This document shows, piece after piece, positions 51,886-60,763 of a stretch of DNA of 64,000 nt (the first letter of the stretch is position 1; every line of letters begins with the position of its first letter). Where the stretch lies: the NCBI GenBank assembly GCA_910577165.1, contig CAJTLX010000002.1:62001-126000 (forward strand), given 5' to 3'. The position numbers and the translations under genes are program-made. The notes beneath the pieces were generated by a model that worked only from the letters and a program-made list of their open reading frames with translations, searched no databases and was not told where the DNA came from. The stretch is from an uncultured Lachnospiraceae bacterium (GTDB lineage Bacteria > Bacillota > Clostridia > Lachnospirales > Lachnospiraceae).

Positions 51886-52429
51886 GACAAAAGCCCTCCT
51901 TATCCAGTTCTGATCTGAGTGACATTTTTGCGCGATAGATAAGGTTTTCCACCTGACGCTTACTCTTTTTCATTACGGCTGCAATCTGCCCGTTATCAAA
52001 ATCCTCAAAAAAGGACAGATAAAGTACCTGCTGATAATCGGAATTTAATTTTCCCATCGCCCTGTGCAGCATAATTTTCTGCTCTTCTTTCAGATAGGAT
52101 ATTTCTAATCCCTCCTCCTCACTCTCTATCCTCTGCAAATCCTCATAAGAAACAGGAATCATTTTCGTATTATGCCGCAGATAATCAATCGCCACATTGC
52201 GCCCGATGGTATACAGCCATGTCTTAAAAGAATATCTGGCAGAAAATTTTGGTTTTTTTGCCACTAACCGGACAAAAGTATCCTCCATCAAATCCTCCGC
52301 CGTGTAAATATTCTGCACAAAACCGTTGAGATACAGAATCAAGCCGTCCTTGTAATCCCTTATAATCTCTACAATGCCGCCCTCATCACCATCAAGGAAA
52401 CGGCGGTAGCTACTTGCACCGTTATCCAT
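51872..52429 (-). CDS. ECF-type RNA polymerase sigma factor
   Basis: A 185-residue sigma-70 family protein. Region 2: YLNGFVQNIYTAEDLMEDTFVRL and RYSFKTWLYTIGRNVAIDYLRH. Region 4: AMGKLNSDYQQVLYLSFFEDFDNGQIAAVMKKSKRQVENLIYRAKMSLRSEL, with the helix-turn-helix. It would direct polymerase to its own promoters once freed from the membrane anti-sigma encoded by the next, overlapping gene. Its target is not visible, although self-regulation is usual. ATG 52429 follows AAAGGAGTAAGATCA. Confidence 0.92.
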   Translation of the reverse strand: MDNGASSYRRFLDGDEGGIVEIIRDYKDGLILYLNGFVQNIYTAEDLMEDTFVRLVAKKPKFSARYSFKTWLYTIGRNVAIDYLRHNTKMIPVSYEDLQRIESEEEGLEISYLKEEQKIMLHRAMGKLNSDYQQVLYLSFFEDFDNGQIAAVMKKSKRQVENLIYRAKMSLRSELDKEGFCHEGL

Positions 52430-52555
52430 TGATCTTACTCCTTTCCAAAAGGATGTAAAATATATTTTCTAGCTCCTTTCACTACTTAAACGAAGTATCC
52501 CGTATATTCTCTCACAAAAACTTTTATAAGACTCTCTTTTTTGCAAGACTCTTTT

Positions 52556-53431
52556 TCAAGATTCACGGTATTTCTTTGGCGATACTCCAACATATTTCCG
52601 GAAAAGTCTGCAAAAATAACTGGTATTCTCATATCCAACACAGTCCGCAATATTTGAGATTTTATCTGAAGTTTCCTTCAGTAATTTACAGGAAATTCCA
52701 ATTCGATATTTAATTAAATAATCCACTGGGGAAACTCCGATATTTGTACCAAAATATCGCATCGCTGTATTCTTGCTGATATTTGCCGAAGCTGCAATAT
52801 CCTCCAAGCTGATCTCCTCCATATAATGCGCTCTGATATACTGGATCATAAGCTTCACTCTATTGCTGGAAGAGTTATTATCATTTCGATATTTATTTTC
52901 TTCCAAACTATGCTGTATATGTTCTATTATCATCAGCCATGCCTCTGAGAGAAGATTTCTCACCTGTAATTCATTAAATTCCTCCGCAGACATACAGTAA
53001 AATAATGCATTCAGAAGTTCTAATATCCCCCTCTGCCATTCATCCTCCTTATGAAAAACAAGATACTCCATCATAGATTTTTCGATGGGCGCGATAAATT
53101 TTTCATAGATCACCGTATGCGGCGGCGCGATAAATTCAGGCGAAAATACAATATTTGGCATAACCCCATAATCCTCTGAGGTAAACTGATGAAGTATTTT
53201 ACTGTTAATAAAAACGGCCTCCCCCGTCTTCAATATGAGCCTTTCCTGACCTATATGGCAGATAACTTCCCCCTCCGATACCGAGACAATCTCGAACTCA
53301 TTGTGCCAATGCCAATCCACCTGATTATTATAAAAATCCCTTGTATCGTCCAGATAATACTGTAGTGGGAAATCCGGCTGACCATGCTGTTTTGTCTCCC
53401 TTAAATCATCTGTTGTCAAAATCTTCTGCAT
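52556..53431 (-). CDS. AraC-family regulator with an N-terminal cupin
   Basis: A 291-residue regulator. The N-terminal cupin (residues 20-110) has DWHWHNEFEIVSVSEGEVICHIGQ and AVFINSKILHQF. The C-terminal pair of helix-turn-helix motifs is YMEEISLEDIAASANISKNTAMRYF and ISNIADCVGYENTSYFCRLFRKYVGVSPKKYR. It probably binds a sugar or related metabolite. It diverges from the MFS gene; a long inverted repeat in the shared promoter region (53490-53523) is a fair operator candidate. Confidence 0.92.
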   Translation of the reverse strand: MQKILTTDDLRETKQHGQPDFPLQYYLDDTRDFYNNQVDWHWHNEFEIVSVSEGEVICHIGQERLILKTGEAVFINSKILHQFTSEDYGVMPNIVFSPEFIAPPHTVIYEKFIAPIEKSMMEYLVFHKEDEWQRGILELLNALFYCMSAEEFNELQVRNLLSEAWLMIIEHIQHSLEENKYRNDNNSSSNRVKLMIQYIRAHYMEEISLEDIAASANISKNTAMRYFGTNIGVSPVDYLIKYRIGISCKLLKETSDKISNIADCVGYENTSYFCRLFRKYVGVSPKKYRES

Positions 53432-53489
53432 AATATCCCCCCAAAACTTGAAATTTTATTTTTAACATACACTGGTGATATAGTACTAT

Positions 53490-53536
53490 AAAAACGTGAG
53501 AAAATCAATTGTATTACGTTTTTACTATGGTATAAT
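53490..53536 (+). promoter_or_regulatory. Promoter and inverted-repeat operator of the MFS operon
   Basis: TTGTAT (53509-53514), 16 bases, TATAAT (53531-53536). The arms AAAAACGT (53490-53497) and ACGTTTTT (53516-53523) flank the -35, so a dimeric regulator bound there would touch polymerase. Confidence 0.65.
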
Positions 53537-53566
53537 CAGACAAAGCAACCGAAAGGAGTTTCTACC

Positions 53567-54775
53567 ATGAATAACAAATATCAAAGAACAATATACGCCT
53601 GTTTTCTCGGCTATATTGTTCAGGCAATTGTAAACAATTTTGTTCCACTGCTGTTTTTAACCTTTGAGAGTACTTACCAGATCCCGCTTAGCAAAATCAC
53701 CTTGCTAATCACCTTTAACTTTGGCATTCAGCTTCTAGTTGATCTGTTATCAGCGAGCTTTGTTGATAAGATCGGCTACCGTGTCTGTACCATAGCCGCA
53801 CATATTTTCACCGCACTTGGACTATTGGGACTTGCCATACTCCCAGAACTTTTGCCAAATTCCTACATTGGACTTTTAATTTCCGTTACCATCTACGCCC
53901 TCGGCGGCGGGCTGCTCGAAGTGTTGGTCAGTCCGATTGTGGAAAGCTGTCCTACCAAAAATAAGGAAAAGACAATGAGTTTGCTCCACTCCTTCTACTG
54001 CTGGGGTCATGTGGGTGTGGTGCTTCTCTCCACATTATTTTTTAAAATTTTTGGGATCGATAACTGGAAAATACTGACCTGTATCTGGATTAGCATACCG
54101 ATCGCAAACGCATTCCTTTTCTCCAAAGTACCGATCGCGCCCCTTGTAAAAGATGGGGAAACCGGATTATCAATGTCCGCTCTGTTTAAAAACAAAGTTT
54201 TCTGGCTGCTGATGCTTATGATGCTCTGTGCGGGGGCAAGTGAACAGGCGGTAAGCCAGTGGACTTCCACATTTGCAGAGCGGGGGCTGGGCGTAAGCAA
54301 AACTGTTGGCGATCTGGCTGGTTCTATGACCTTTGCTATTTTGATGGGCAGCGCGAGAGCCTTTTATGGAAAATTTGGGGACAAAATCAATCTGGATAAA
54401 TTTATGATCGGCAGCGGAGTACTTTGCACCATGTCCTACTTATGTATTTCCCTCTCGCCCTCCCCATTTTTGTCCCTGGTAGGATGCGGGATCTGCGGAT
54501 TATCCGTCGGGATTATGTGGCCGGGAAGCTTTAGCAAAGCATCCGCAGCAATAAAAAATGGAGGAACAGCCATGTTCGCGCTGCTTGCACTGGCTGGAGA
54601 TCTTGGATGTTCCGGCGGTCCTTCGCTGGTGGGATATATTTCAAGTCTGGCATCGGATAATCTGAAAAAAGGAATTTTTTGCGCAATTATTTTTCCAATC
54701 TTATTGATCGCGGGAATTCTTTTGCTGAAAAAACCGGATACATCAATGAAAAAACAAAAATTAAAGGAGGTATAA
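53567..54775 (+). CDS. MFS transporter
   Basis: A 402-residue protein with 12 hydrophobic helices. GYIVQAIVNNFVPLLFLTFESTYQIPLSKI is the first pair of helices. After helix 2, ASFVDKIGYRV is the typical DxxGxR loop. Between the halves is a short loop with VPIAPLVKDGETGLSM. It resembles the sugar/drug MFS group in Firmicutes. The start follows CGAAAGGAGTTTCTACC. The next gene (DUF1349) begins three bases after the stop and shares its ribosome site, so they are one operon under AraC control, and the substrate is probably a sugar or glycan fragment. Confidence 0.9.
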   Translation: MNNKYQRTIYACFLGYIVQAIVNNFVPLLFLTFESTYQIPLSKITLLITFNFGIQLLVDLLSASFVDKIGYRVCTIAAHIFTALGLLGLAILPELLPNSYIGLLISVTIYALGGGLLEVLVSPIVESCPTKNKEKTMSLLHSFYCWGHVGVVLLSTLFFKIFGIDNWKILTCIWISIPIANAFLFSKVPIAPLVKDGETGLSMSALFKNKVFWLLMLMMLCAGASEQAVSQWTSTFAERGLGVSKTVGDLAGSMTFAILMGSARAFYGKFGDKINLDKFMIGSGVLCTMSYLCISLSPSPFLSLVGCGICGLSVGIMWPGSFSKASAAIKNGGTAMFALLALAGDLGCSGGPSLVGYISSLASDNLKKGIFCAIIFPILLIAGILLLKKPDTSMKKQKLKEV

Positions 54776-54777
54776 TA

Positions 54778-55395
54778 ATGAAAGAAACAATGAATTTCCT
54801 ACAGATGAACCCAGAGTGGACGCGCAAACCTGCAAAGGCAGAAATTATGGATGATCAAGTTGTGATCACAACCGAAAAGGGAACGGATCTTTGGCAGCGC
54901 ACCTATTATGGATTTCGCAATGACAATGCACCCGTATTGCAGGCGAGAACTTCCGAAAAATATTTTTCCTTTATTGTCAAAACACATTTCGAGAGTAATG
55001 AACGTTTTGACCAGTGTGGCGTAGCAATGTATTTGGACAGCGATAACTGGTTTAAAGCATCCATCGAATATGAAAATGACAAATTTCAACGGCTGGGAAG
55101 TGTGGTTACCAATCACGGATATTCCGACTGGGCAACCACGGATATTTCATCGGATATCAAGGAGATGTGGTATCGATTCAGTCGTAGGGAAAGTGACTAC
55201 TGCATTGAATGCAGCACGGATGGGGTAAATTTCAAGCAGATGCGAATTTTCCATATGTGGGAAGGTGCGGGCGAAATTACATTTGGTATCTATGCTTGCA
55301 GCCCGACAATAGGTTCATACGATGCAACGTTCTCCGATATGCGGGTAATGGAATGTCAATGGGCTTCGGATGGGGAGTGGCGCGCAGAAGAATAA
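54778..55395 (+). CDS. DUF1349 protein (concanavalin-like beta-sandwich)
   Basis: A 205-residue protein without signal peptide. FSFIVKTHFESNERFDQCGVAMYLDSDNWFKASIEYEND, GSVVTNHGYSDWATTDI and YCIECSTDGVNFKQMRIFHMW... then YACSPTIGSYDATFSDMRV are the DUF1349 pattern, a concanavalin-A-like lectin/glucanase fold close to the regulatory part of YteR/YesU-like families. ATG 54778 follows AAAGGAGGTATAATA, which overlaps the MFS stop. It probably binds or processes the sugar carried by the MFS protein; an enzyme function cannot be shown from sequence. Confidence 0.85.
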   Translation: MKETMNFLQMNPEWTRKPAKAEIMDDQVVITTEKGTDLWQRTYYGFRNDNAPVLQARTSEKYFSFIVKTHFESNERFDQCGVAMYLDSDNWFKASIEYENDKFQRLGSVVTNHGYSDWATTDISSDIKEMWYRFSRRESDYCIECSTDGVNFKQMRIFHMWEGAGEITFGIYACSPTIGSYDATFSDMRVMECQWASDGEWRAEE

Positions 55396-55495
55396 TATTT
55401 TTCCGAATTATACTTGAAATTATTATAAATTCTCGGCGAATGTAAATACTGGCGGGAACAAGAAACGATCTGCTCTTGTTCGATGATCTGGAATG

Positions 55496-55528
55496 CGAGT
55501 AGGGAAAACCTTCCCTACTCGATTTTTT
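55496..55528 (+). terminator. Strong Rho-independent terminator
   Basis: Stem CGAGTAGGGAA/TTCCCTACTCG with loop AACC, followed by ATTTTTTAC. It ends the MFS-DUF1349 operon. Confidence 0.92.
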
Positions 55529-55542
55529 ACCATACCATCTTT

Positions 55543-56646
55543 TTACATTTTCCAAAACTCGACTTCGTCATACACTAATTCCTGTTTCATCGAATCAGTA
55601 AATTTTTCCACAGGATAATTTGCAGGAACTAACTCCACCCGGCGAACGGCATATTCATCACTGCCATTTTCATAATAGGTTCCTCTTGAAAAGCGGAAAG
55701 TATTTTTAATCATATAATCCCTATTACTTTCACTGTCAAATTCTCCCCCATTGTAGGATGCATTCGGATTTGGAAAAATTGGCTGATCCGCAATAAGTAT
55801 TTTTCTTAATCGCTCAAGCGAAATATATTCACCTTCCGAATCTTTATAAAACAGCCGAAATGTAGGGTCAAGCATAATTCTTTTTCCCGATGGCATCAGA
55901 CAGTCCACAACAACATGACAGTCTTCAAAAGGATGTTCATATGGCATACAGGTGATATGCCTCGCTTTTACCGAAACTAAGCGCAAAAGGGAAGCAAGTA
56001 AAATGGCAAGTCCTCGACAATTTGTTTTCCCGTCCTTTTTCTCACAAAATTTAATAATATCCTCAATTTTACGCCCGGAACACACCCCGCCGCTCCCGTT
56101 ATGTCCAAAATGATCACATACGAAATCCAAAATTTTAAAAACCACGGCATCCGCAGTAATATCAATTTCCCCTATGTATTCTGAAAACCCATATTTCGAA
56201 AGGATTTTCGGAATTTTGCCGCCTAATACATACTCCGTTGTATAGGGTTTTGTTGGAACTTTGCTGTACATGACATATTTTTTGAGCAGATCAATTCTTT
56301 TTTCTTTTGTTTCAGGTATATATTTTACTGTTGGGATAAATTCATATGGCTCATCCTTCGGCTCACCTGAAACAAGGACATAGCGAACCGGAGTATCCTT
56401 TCCATGCTGTGTATAATACCCTTCCAGATGATCTTTTACAAATTTTATATGGTAGACCATGCGATATATTTCATCGTTGATCTCAAAACAAAGATAATCG
56501 TCCTTTTCATAAACACAGTTCGGTTCAAAATTATAGTATCCGGAAGAGGTGAATGACATTTTCATTCGCAGCGGGGTCTCATCAAAAATATTTAACGTTT
56601 CTCCCATCTCTTCCTTATACCATTGTCCAACCAGATGTTTATCCAT
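55543..56646 (-). CDS. Transglutaminase-like domain protein
   Basis: A 367-residue cytoplasmic protein. The N-terminal 110 residues form a lipocalin-like beta unit (MDKHLVGQWYKEEMGETLNIFDE). The C-terminal part has the transglutaminase-like triad: KTNCRGLAILLASLLR (C210), EDCHVVVDCLMP (H244) and MLDPTFRLFY (D260). Enzymes with this core act as cysteine proteases or amidases as well as crosslinkers. No signal peptide, so it works inside the cell. It lies 32 bases after the helicase gene on the same strand and may be co-transcribed. Confidence 0.8.
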   Translation of the reverse strand: MDKHLVGQWYKEEMGETLNIFDETPLRMKMSFTSSGYYNFEPNCVYEKDDYLCFEINDEIYRMVYHIKFVKDHLEGYYTQHGKDTPVRYVLVSGEPKDEPYEFIPTVKYIPETKEKRIDLLKKYVMYSKVPTKPYTTEYVLGGKIPKILSKYGFSEYIGEIDITADAVVFKILDFVCDHFGHNGSGGVCSGRKIEDIIKFCEKKDGKTNCRGLAILLASLLRLVSVKARHITCMPYEHPFEDCHVVVDCLMPSGKRIMLDPTFRLFYKDSEGEYISLERLRKILIADQPIFPNPNASYNGGEFDSESNRDYMIKNTFRFSRGTYYENGSDEYAVRRVELVPANYPVEKFTDSMKQELVYDEVEFWKM

Positions 56647-56678
56647 AATATTTTCTTCCTTTCTCTTCCTTATGATCT

Positions 56679-59600
56679 CTATCTCTTCGCCCGAATTGCC
56701 TCTAATGCGTCAAATGCCCCTAAAACTGCCTCATCCCTTGTCCGGTATTTGTTCTTGCAGAATTCATTATCGATCGAATACTTCCAATTATTTATATTAT
56801 TTGTATCATGATAAAGCACAATTACATGATCATCTATCTTCAGGTACTCATTCCCCTTTTTTGATTGGTTCCACTTGCGTTTTAAAAAATTTATGCGTCT
56901 TGCCTTACGGCTTTTAAACTCTGCCTCGCGCTGTTTTGCCCCCGCAATATTTCCCTCCATCTTTCCCGCACATACACAGCCCGCAATTAAACTTCGATAT
57001 CGCGGATGCTCCATATGATGAGCATAGCGAATTATCTGATAGCCGCACATTTCACAGATACCAACCGGCGCGCCTAAATCCGATATGCCAACACAGATCC
57101 ACCCTGTTTTTGGCACATTTTCCTCTTTCCAGAGATTTGGGCTGTTTTCCTTCAAGGCTTTTAGGCGTGCATCCTGCGCAACGGTAGTATTTTTATTTTC
57201 TGTTCCCCTTGGCTTATTTTGATCCTCCGCCAACTTAACTGTATTTTCTTTTTCCCATGCTTTCGCCATTTCTGCTGCCTTTTTCAGTTCCTGCTCCACT
57301 TTTGCCTCTACTTCCGCCGCTGCAGTTTTTGCCGTTTTTATCAATTCCGACCAAGCCTTAGACTTTTCTGGTGATCTTTCCCTTCCTGGTTTCTCTTTTT
57401 CTTCCTCCATCCTTTTTTGCGTTTCTGATGATTTTTCGTCTTTAAATTTATCTTTTCTTTTCTCTAATTTTACATTATTTTCCATATTCTTTTTGTCTTC
57501 AGGCTTTTCTTTTCCTTCCTCTTCCCCGTAAATTCTTGCTGGTCTTATTGGCTTCTCCTTATCTTCTCCATAAATTTCCATCTGGCTTATTGGTTCCTTC
57601 TTAAATTCCTCCCCCTTAGTATTTTCTGTTCTTCTTATTGTCTGCATATCCCTTTTTTTGTCCATTACTTGGAGAGTTTCTTTCTCTGTAAAAACTTCCG
57701 AAAATTCTTCTTTCTCTTCATATTTATTCTGTCTTGCATCCTTATGTTCTTTGTCAAAATAGCTTGCAAAAATATTTCGCACCTGTCCCAGACGTTCAAA
57801 TAAAACCGCATAACTTCCACGTTTTTCGTCAATTTTCTCGATCGTTCCCCTGCCGAAAATATGATGTTCCACAATATCACCAACTCTTTTTCCACCCGTA
57901 TCCTGCACATATAATTCACTGTTTAATTTTGCTGTATATCCCTTGCTTTCCTGCTGTAAATCCTCCGAAATCTGCCCGACGCGAACATAATTTTTCTCCC
58001 CGATCTCAAAGAGAAAGCGCGAAACTAATTTTTTGATCCCGTTCGGCGAAGTTCCCTCCGAATCCATTAAAAATAAATATTTTTCTGCACGCGTTATCGC
58101 TACATAGCAGAGTCTGCGCTCCTCCTCAAGCCCAAGCTTTTTTCGCTCTCCAATCGTTTTTGATGACGGAAATATTCCCTCGGTAAATCCCAAGATAAAC
58201 ACTGCCGGGAATTCCAGTCCCTTTGAGGAATGTATGGTCATTAACTTTACCGTATCTTTCGCCTCTCCCGCATCCTCCCCGGACTGTAAGGCAATCTGCT
58301 GCAAAAATTGATCAAGACTTAGATTTTCGCCAAACTCCCGCTCAAATTCATTGGCAATCCGCTTAAATTCTGTCAGATTATCAAGCCTTTCCTCATCGCC
58401 TAACGATCGGATATACTCCTCATATCCGGAATTCATTGTCACCTCATTGACAATATCCGAAATTCTTTTTGTCCCACAATCCTCGCGCATAGTCTTAATA
58501 AACCGGACAAAAGAAGCCATATCACTGTTTAGAAATTCCCGCTCATTTAAATGCAGGGAAAGAGTGAAAAATAAAGAATGTTTTTTTTCCTCCCCCCTTT
58601 GAAGCTGATCCAAATAATTCATCTTTGCCCGTCCAAATCGTCTGCGCGGCGTATTTACAATTCTTCGAAACGAAGTATTATCATCATAGGCAATCAATTT
58701 TAAATAGGCTAAGATATCAAGGATCTCCATTCTCTGATAAAAGCGCACTCCGCCGAAAATTTCATAGGGAATATTCTTTTCCATTAGCTTTTTTTCCGCC
58801 ACACGCGATAAGAAACCCGAACGGTAAATTACAGCAAAATCCGAATATTTTAATCCTTCCTTCTCATGTAGCCGTTTGATATTGTCGATCACACAGTCCA
58901 TCTCCTCAAAATCATTTTTTGAGTGATAGTGTATAACGGCAGCTCCCGGCGCGTTTTTTGTAAAGAGATCCTTTTTTAGCCGCAATTCATTTTTTTCAAT
59001 CAGAGAATTGGCACATTGTAAAATCTGCGGCGTGGAGCGGTAATTCCGATTTAAAATAATCGTTTTTGTCGGCTGATGTTCCCTGTCAAAATCCACTAAA
59101 AGCTTTACATCCGAACCGCGCCACTCATAGATATTCTGGTCAGGATCGCCGACAATCATCAGATTTTTAAATATTCCGGACAGGATCTCAACCAGGCGCA
59201 TCTCAATTGCGGAGCTGTCCTGAAACTCGTCCACCATAATATAGTTCAGACGGCTCTGCCATTTTTCCCGCACATCCGGATCCGTTTCCAAAAGATGGAT
59301 GGCAAAGGAGAGCAGATCGTGAAAATCTAGGGAATATGTCGCTTTTTGCCGCTGTAAAAAATCCTCGATAATTTTGTCGTCCTGATCTTTTATTTCCTCT
59401 AAAATCTGACCGGGATCGGGGCGGCAAAGTCTTGTCACATAGCTGATATCCTTCTTTACCGCACCGATCTTTTTTAAAATGGATTCAAAACTTGCATAGT
59501 CCAATTTCAACTCATATTTCTGATAAATTTCGCCCAAGATCTCCTTTTGCTGCTGCGCGTCAATAATCTGAAACTGCTGGTTTAAAAAAAGTTTTTCCGG

Positions 59601-59897
59601 ATTTTCGCGCAGCAGACGATTACAAAATCCATGGTACGTACAAATTAAACTTGTATCATTATGATCACCGATCAGTGCGCGTATCCTCTTTTTCATTTCC
59701 CCCGCCGCCTTGTTGGTAAAGGTCACACAGAGAATATTGGAGGAATCAATGCCGTAATCCTGCACCAGATAGGCGTAACGACTTACTAAAAGCTTTGTTT
59801 TCCCACTACCCGCGCCGGCAATCACCCGGACATACCCTTCCGTTTCCAGCACCGCCTCCCGCTGCCTTTCATTTAAATTTTCCAGTATATCCGCCAT
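56679..59897 (-). CDS. UvrD/PcrA-type helicase with an extra C-terminal Cys/His domain
   Basis: A 1072-residue superfamily 1 helicase. Motif I GAGSGKTKLL (28-37), Ia FTNKAAGEM, II YIMVDEFQDSS (Walker B 223-228), III VGDPDQNIYEWRGSD, IV ILNRNYRST, V LMTIHSSKGLEFPAVF and VI RRLCYVAITRAEK are all present. Residues about 740-910 are a Lys/Glu-rich linker. The last 125 residues add a domain with C948, C951, H960, H961, H964, C974 and C976 (CEMCGYQIIRYAHHMEHP then GCVCAGKM), likely to bind zinc. Ordinary PcrA is about 740 residues. It unwinds DNA in repair; the extra domain may direct it to another partner. Confidence 0.92.
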   Translation of the reverse strand: MADILENLNERQREAVLETEGYVRVIAGAGSGKTKLLVSRYAYLVQDYGIDSSNILCVTFTNKAAGEMKKRIRALIGDHNDTSLICTYHGFCNRLLRENPEKLFLNQQFQIIDAQQQKEILGEIYQKYELKLDYASFESILKKIGAVKKDISYVTRLCRPDPGQILEEIKDQDDKIIEDFLQRQKATYSLDFHDLLSFAIHLLETDPDVREKWQSRLNYIMVDEFQDSSAIEMRLVEILSGIFKNLMIVGDPDQNIYEWRGSDVKLLVDFDREHQPTKTIILNRNYRSTPQILQCANSLIEKNELRLKKDLFTKNAPGAAVIHYHSKNDFEEMDCVIDNIKRLHEKEGLKYSDFAVIYRSGFLSRVAEKKLMEKNIPYEIFGGVRFYQRMEILDILAYLKLIAYDDNTSFRRIVNTPRRRFGRAKMNYLDQLQRGEEKKHSLFFTLSLHLNEREFLNSDMASFVRFIKTMREDCGTKRISDIVNEVTMNSGYEEYIRSLGDEERLDNLTEFKRIANEFEREFGENLSLDQFLQQIALQSGEDAGEAKDTVKLMTIHSSKGLEFPAVFILGFTEGIFPSSKTIGERKKLGLEEERRLCYVAITRAEKYLFLMDSEGTSPNGIKKLVSRFLFEIGEKNYVRVGQISEDLQQESKGYTAKLNSELYVQDTGGKRVGDIVEHHIFGRGTIEKIDEKRGSYAVLFERLGQVRNIFASYFDKEHKDARQNKYEEKEEFSEVFTEKETLQVMDKKRDMQTIRRTENTKGEEFKKEPISQMEIYGEDKEKPIRPARIYGEEEGKEKPEDKKNMENNVKLEKRKDKFKDEKSSETQKRMEEEKEKPGRERSPEKSKAWSELIKTAKTAAAEVEAKVEQELKKAAEMAKAWEKENTVKLAEDQNKPRGTENKNTTVAQDARLKALKENSPNLWKEENVPKTGWICVGISDLGAPVGICEMCGYQIIRYAHHMEHPRYRSLIAGCVCAGKMEGNIAGAKQREAEFKSRKARRINFLKRKWNQSKKGNEYLKIDDHVIVLYHDTNNINNWKYSIDNEFCKNKYRTRDEAVLGAFDALEAIRAKR

Positions 59898-59980
59898 AAA
59901 TTCCTCCCTGTGAAACTGGCAAATTTTTACTCTGCCAAAATCTCCTGCTTTTTCATCTTACCTGCTATCCCCACTATTTT

Positions 59981-60742
59981 TTATGAAGCAATATAATGTG
60001 CAAGTGCTAGAGCAATATCAAAATGCCCCACATCGTGCTGCGTCCCTTTCACTTCGTCCTTCTTGTGGCGCGCATCCCACTCAGGCGCGTCAAGCAAGTC
60101 ACCACTGGTAAAAAATGTGTAAAAATTTAAATTTCTAAAATCACACATTGCCTGAAGCGCGGCGCATTCCATCTCAACAGAAATACAGCCATCCTCTTTA
60201 TGTTTGTTAAAATTATTGACGGTTTCCCGGTAGAAGGCATCCGTGGTCCATGTCTTTCCTTTCACATAGGGAATCCCATTTTCTTCCATAAACTTCGCAA
60301 CAATCTCCGCATTTTTTATTGGGATATAATCCGATGCGGGTGCGTAGTGATAGGAAGTCCCCTCATCGCGATAGGCCTTTGTCGGCACCATAACTTTGCC
60401 GTGTGCAATCTCTTTATTCAGACAGCCCGCACCGCCAAATACAATATATTTGTCCGTCCTTATTTCGGATAAAGTATCCTCCACTGTACCCACGCAGGCG
60501 GGTGCGCCCACATAGGTCTTGTAAAACGCAAAGGATTTTCCCCCATGCTCAATCTGATAAATTGGAGTATTTCCGGTTGCAAACCAGAAAGAGGCAATTT
60601 GTTTATATTTATAGTGGCTTAAAACAAAAGATTCAATCATATGAGAAAAGGTTAAAATACACGCATCAACCCTAGGTGCGTTTTCATTGATGCGCGGATT
60701 GATAATCGCATTCGATTGATTGTCAAAACTATCCGTTATCAT
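59981..60742 (-). CDS. Nucleoside phosphorylase (PNP/UDP family 1)
   Basis: A 253-residue enzyme. The phosphate/nucleoside site is formed by FATGNTPIYQIEHGGKSFAFYKTYVGAP, IVFGGAGCLNKEI and CISVEMECAALQAMCDF, the last being the signature of the trimeric/hexameric PNP_UDP_1 family (Glu-Met-Glu ribose site). It splits a nucleoside with phosphate into a base and ribose-1-phosphate. Closest by feel to uridine/purine phosphorylases. It lies 21 bases after the MoxR gene on the same strand; whether it is part of the module or an unrelated passenger is open. Confidence 0.88.
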   Translation of the reverse strand: MITDSFDNQSNAIINPRINENAPRVDACILTFSHMIESFVLSHYKYKQIASFWFATGNTPIYQIEHGGKSFAFYKTYVGAPACVGTVEDTLSEIRTDKYIVFGGAGCLNKEIAHGKVMVPTKAYRDEGTSYHYAPASDYIPIKNAEIVAKFMEENGIPYVKGKTWTTDAFYRETVNNFNKHKEDGCISVEMECAALQAMCDFRNLNFYTFFTSGDLLDAPEWDARHKKDEVKGTQHDVGHFDIALALAHYIAS

Positions 60743-60763
60743 TTTATCTCTCCCCGATAAAAA

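Noticed and set aside
59981..60742. Nucleoside phosphorylase as an effector of the MoxR module
   Set aside because: All catalytic residues are of the metabolic type and such enzymes are common; neighbourhood alone is not enough.
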